Positions 15,964 to 17,013 of a stretch of 17,013 nucleotides of DNA are shown here, piece by piece (position 1 is the stretch's first letter; every line of letters starts with the position of its first letter). A program made the position numbers and the translations under genes. The DNA is taken from NCBI GenBank assembly GCA_016762995.1, contig JAESUT010000200.1, positions 14,039 through 31,051 on the forward strand, written 5' to 3'. The notes beneath the pieces are model-generated. The model saw only the letters and a program-made list of their open reading frames with translations. It did not search any database and was not told the DNA's origin. Origin of the DNA: Gammaproteobacteria bacterium (GTDB lineage Bacteria > Pseudomonadota > Gammaproteobacteria > Pseudomonadales > Pseudohongiellaceae).

Positions 15964-17013
15964 CTATTCTCTTAAAAGTTTAGCGTTGTAACCCAACTCT
16001 TTAAGCCTAGCGAGAATTTCTAGGTTTTGTGCAGCATCGCGAGTTTCTACAGTGAGATAGAGCTCGGCTTTTTTAATAGGTACGCTCGCGAACATTCGCT
16101 GATGCGATACGTCCAAAATATTGCCACCAAATTCTCCGATGGCTTCGGATACATCAGAGAGGGTGCCTGGCGAGTCATCTATCTCTACGAGAAAGCGCAC
16201 TATCCGCCCCTTGCTCACGAGTCGTCGCATCAGTACTGACGCCAGTATGCGTGAGTCGATGTTGGCCCCACTTAGAATGAGAGCCGTCTTCATGTCGCGG
16301 AATGTGTCAGGGTTGGAGAGTACTGCTGCGAGTGCGGCTGCTCCGGCCCCTTCGGTGACGGTTTTCTCAATGCTGAGGAAAAGATTTATTGCCTCTTCGA
16401 TCGATTCTTCGCTGACAATAAGTATGTCATCTACCAGCCGCCGAATGACTTCTAGATTCAATTCTCCCGGCTGTTTTACCGCTATACCCTCGGCAATCGT
16501 AGAGCCTCCCTTACTCATTTCAATTCCATTTAGGGCATTGTGAGCGCTAGGGTAGGCCTCGACTTCGACGCCAATGATTTTTATTTTCGGATTGATAGCC
16601 TTCGCCGCCGTTGCTACTCCCGCTATTAGGCCGCCGCCGCCAATAGGAACGACTATACAGTCTAGGTCGGGAGCAGCGGCTAACATCTCTAAGGCGACTG
16701 TACCCTGGCCCGCAATAATGTCTAAATCGTTGTAGGGATGTACGAATACTAGATTCTCTGCATCGGCAATTTGTACCGCATGACTTGCGGCTTCATCGAG
16801 CGTGCTGCCATTCAAGATGACGCGCGCGCCGAAACTTTTGGTATCTTCTACTTTTACATTTGGTGTGTTGATTGGCATGACGATGGTCGCAGGAACGTGA
16901 AGGCGCTGCGCATGGTAGGCCACCGCCTTTGCATGGTTTCCGGCAGACATGGCGATAACGCCTTTGACTTCACCTTGTTGCTGTAAAACCAGAAGCTTAT
17001 TCAGGGCGCCTCT
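15964..17013 (-). CDS. ilvA: Threonine ammonia-lyase with C-terminal ACT domain (5' partial)
   Basis: This PLP enzyme deaminates threonine (and serine) to 2-oxobutyrate, which feeds isoleucine synthesis or propionyl-CoA. The frame is open to the window edge and starts with RGALNKLL. That places the PLP-binding lysine, in the usual S-x-K-x-RGA motif, just outside, so the ATG at 16950 is internal. Visible are MSAGNHAKAVA, the phosphate-binding GGGGLIAGVA loop, EGAGAAALAA, and a last segment of about 80 residues beginning IVRFLVEIDDSPGTLSDVSEAIGE that is an ACT domain. With 349 residues visible and a single ACT domain, it fits the roughly 400-residue single-domain form rather than the 514-residue E. 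coli IlvA, and might be catabolic (tdcB-like). It lies upstream of icmF on the same strand. Confidence 0.93.
   Translation of the reverse strand, partial: RGALNKLLVLQQQGEVKGVIAMSAGNHAKAVAYHAQRLHVPATIVMPINTPNVKVEDTKSFGARVILNGSTLDEAASHAVQIADAENLVFVHPYNDLDIIAGQGTVALEMLAAAPDLDCIVVPIGGGGLIAGVATAAKAINPKIKIIGVEVEAYPSAHNALNGIEMSKGGSTIAEGIAVKQPGELNLEVIRRLVDDILIVSEESIEEAINLFLSIEKTVTEGAGAAALAAVLSNPDTFRDMKTALILSGANIDSRILASVLMRRLVSKGRIVRFLVEIDDSPGTLSDVSEAIGEFGGNILDVSHQRMFASVPIKKAELYLTVETRDAAQNLEILARLKELGYNAKLLRE

Noticed and set aside
16948..16950. ATG as the start of ilvA
   Set aside because: The frame continues to the window edge with conserved residues (RGALNKLL) that belong to the catalytic domain.

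Overview
The window looks like chromosome of a gammaproteobacterium. The first 7.8 kb carries the conserved order nusA-infB-rbfA-truB-rpsO-pnp, with encoded proteins close in length and motif to their Escherichia coli counterparts. Base composition is balanced, with no phage, transposon, CRISPR, tRNA or rRNA signal. A fused isobutyryl-CoA mutase and a secreted cytochrome/copper-oxygenase module suggest a free-living, aerobic, probably aquatic heterotroph; that lifestyle reading is inference.

Layout. (1) 1-7843, + strand: the transcription/translation/RNA-decay cluster. nusA is cut by the left edge. It continues through infB, rbfA (GTG start), truB (TTG start), rpsO and pnp, and ends at a strong intrinsic terminator. 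Leader hairpins precede rpsO and pnp, the two genes that are autoregulated post-transcriptionally in E. coli. (2) 7968-9068, - strand: an AraC-type regulator with seven predicted membrane helices, apparently transcribed as a leaderless mRNA. (3) 9069-9684: a 616-base divergent intergenic region rich in repeats. It holds a promoter with overlapping direct repeats, a 34-base near-palindrome and an 18-base direct repeat with a 21-base period, the geometry typical of AraC-family operators. (4) 9685-12143, + strand: two translationally adjacent secreted proteins. The first joins a c-type cytochrome to a fold carrying the copper ligands of the peptidylglycine monooxygenase (PHM)/dopamine beta-hydroxylase family. 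The second is an exported beta-rich protein of unknown function. A terminator follows. (5) 12358-15627, - strand: icmF, the fused B12-dependent isobutyryl-CoA mutase with its G-protein chaperone. (6) 15964-17013, - strand: ilvA, a threonine ammonia-lyase with a C-terminal ACT domain, cut by the right edge.

How the genes fit together. Region 1 is housekeeping. Regions 2-4 form a plausible self-contained unit: a membrane-embedded sensor-regulator facing a secreted redox pair, with operator-like repeats between them. This is the most likely place for undescribed biology. Regions 5 and 6 both touch branched-chain and short-chain acyl metabolism: threonine goes to 2-oxobutyrate, and isobutyryl-CoA is interconverted with butyryl-CoA. 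They lie 336 bases apart on one strand, but nothing shows that they are co-regulated.
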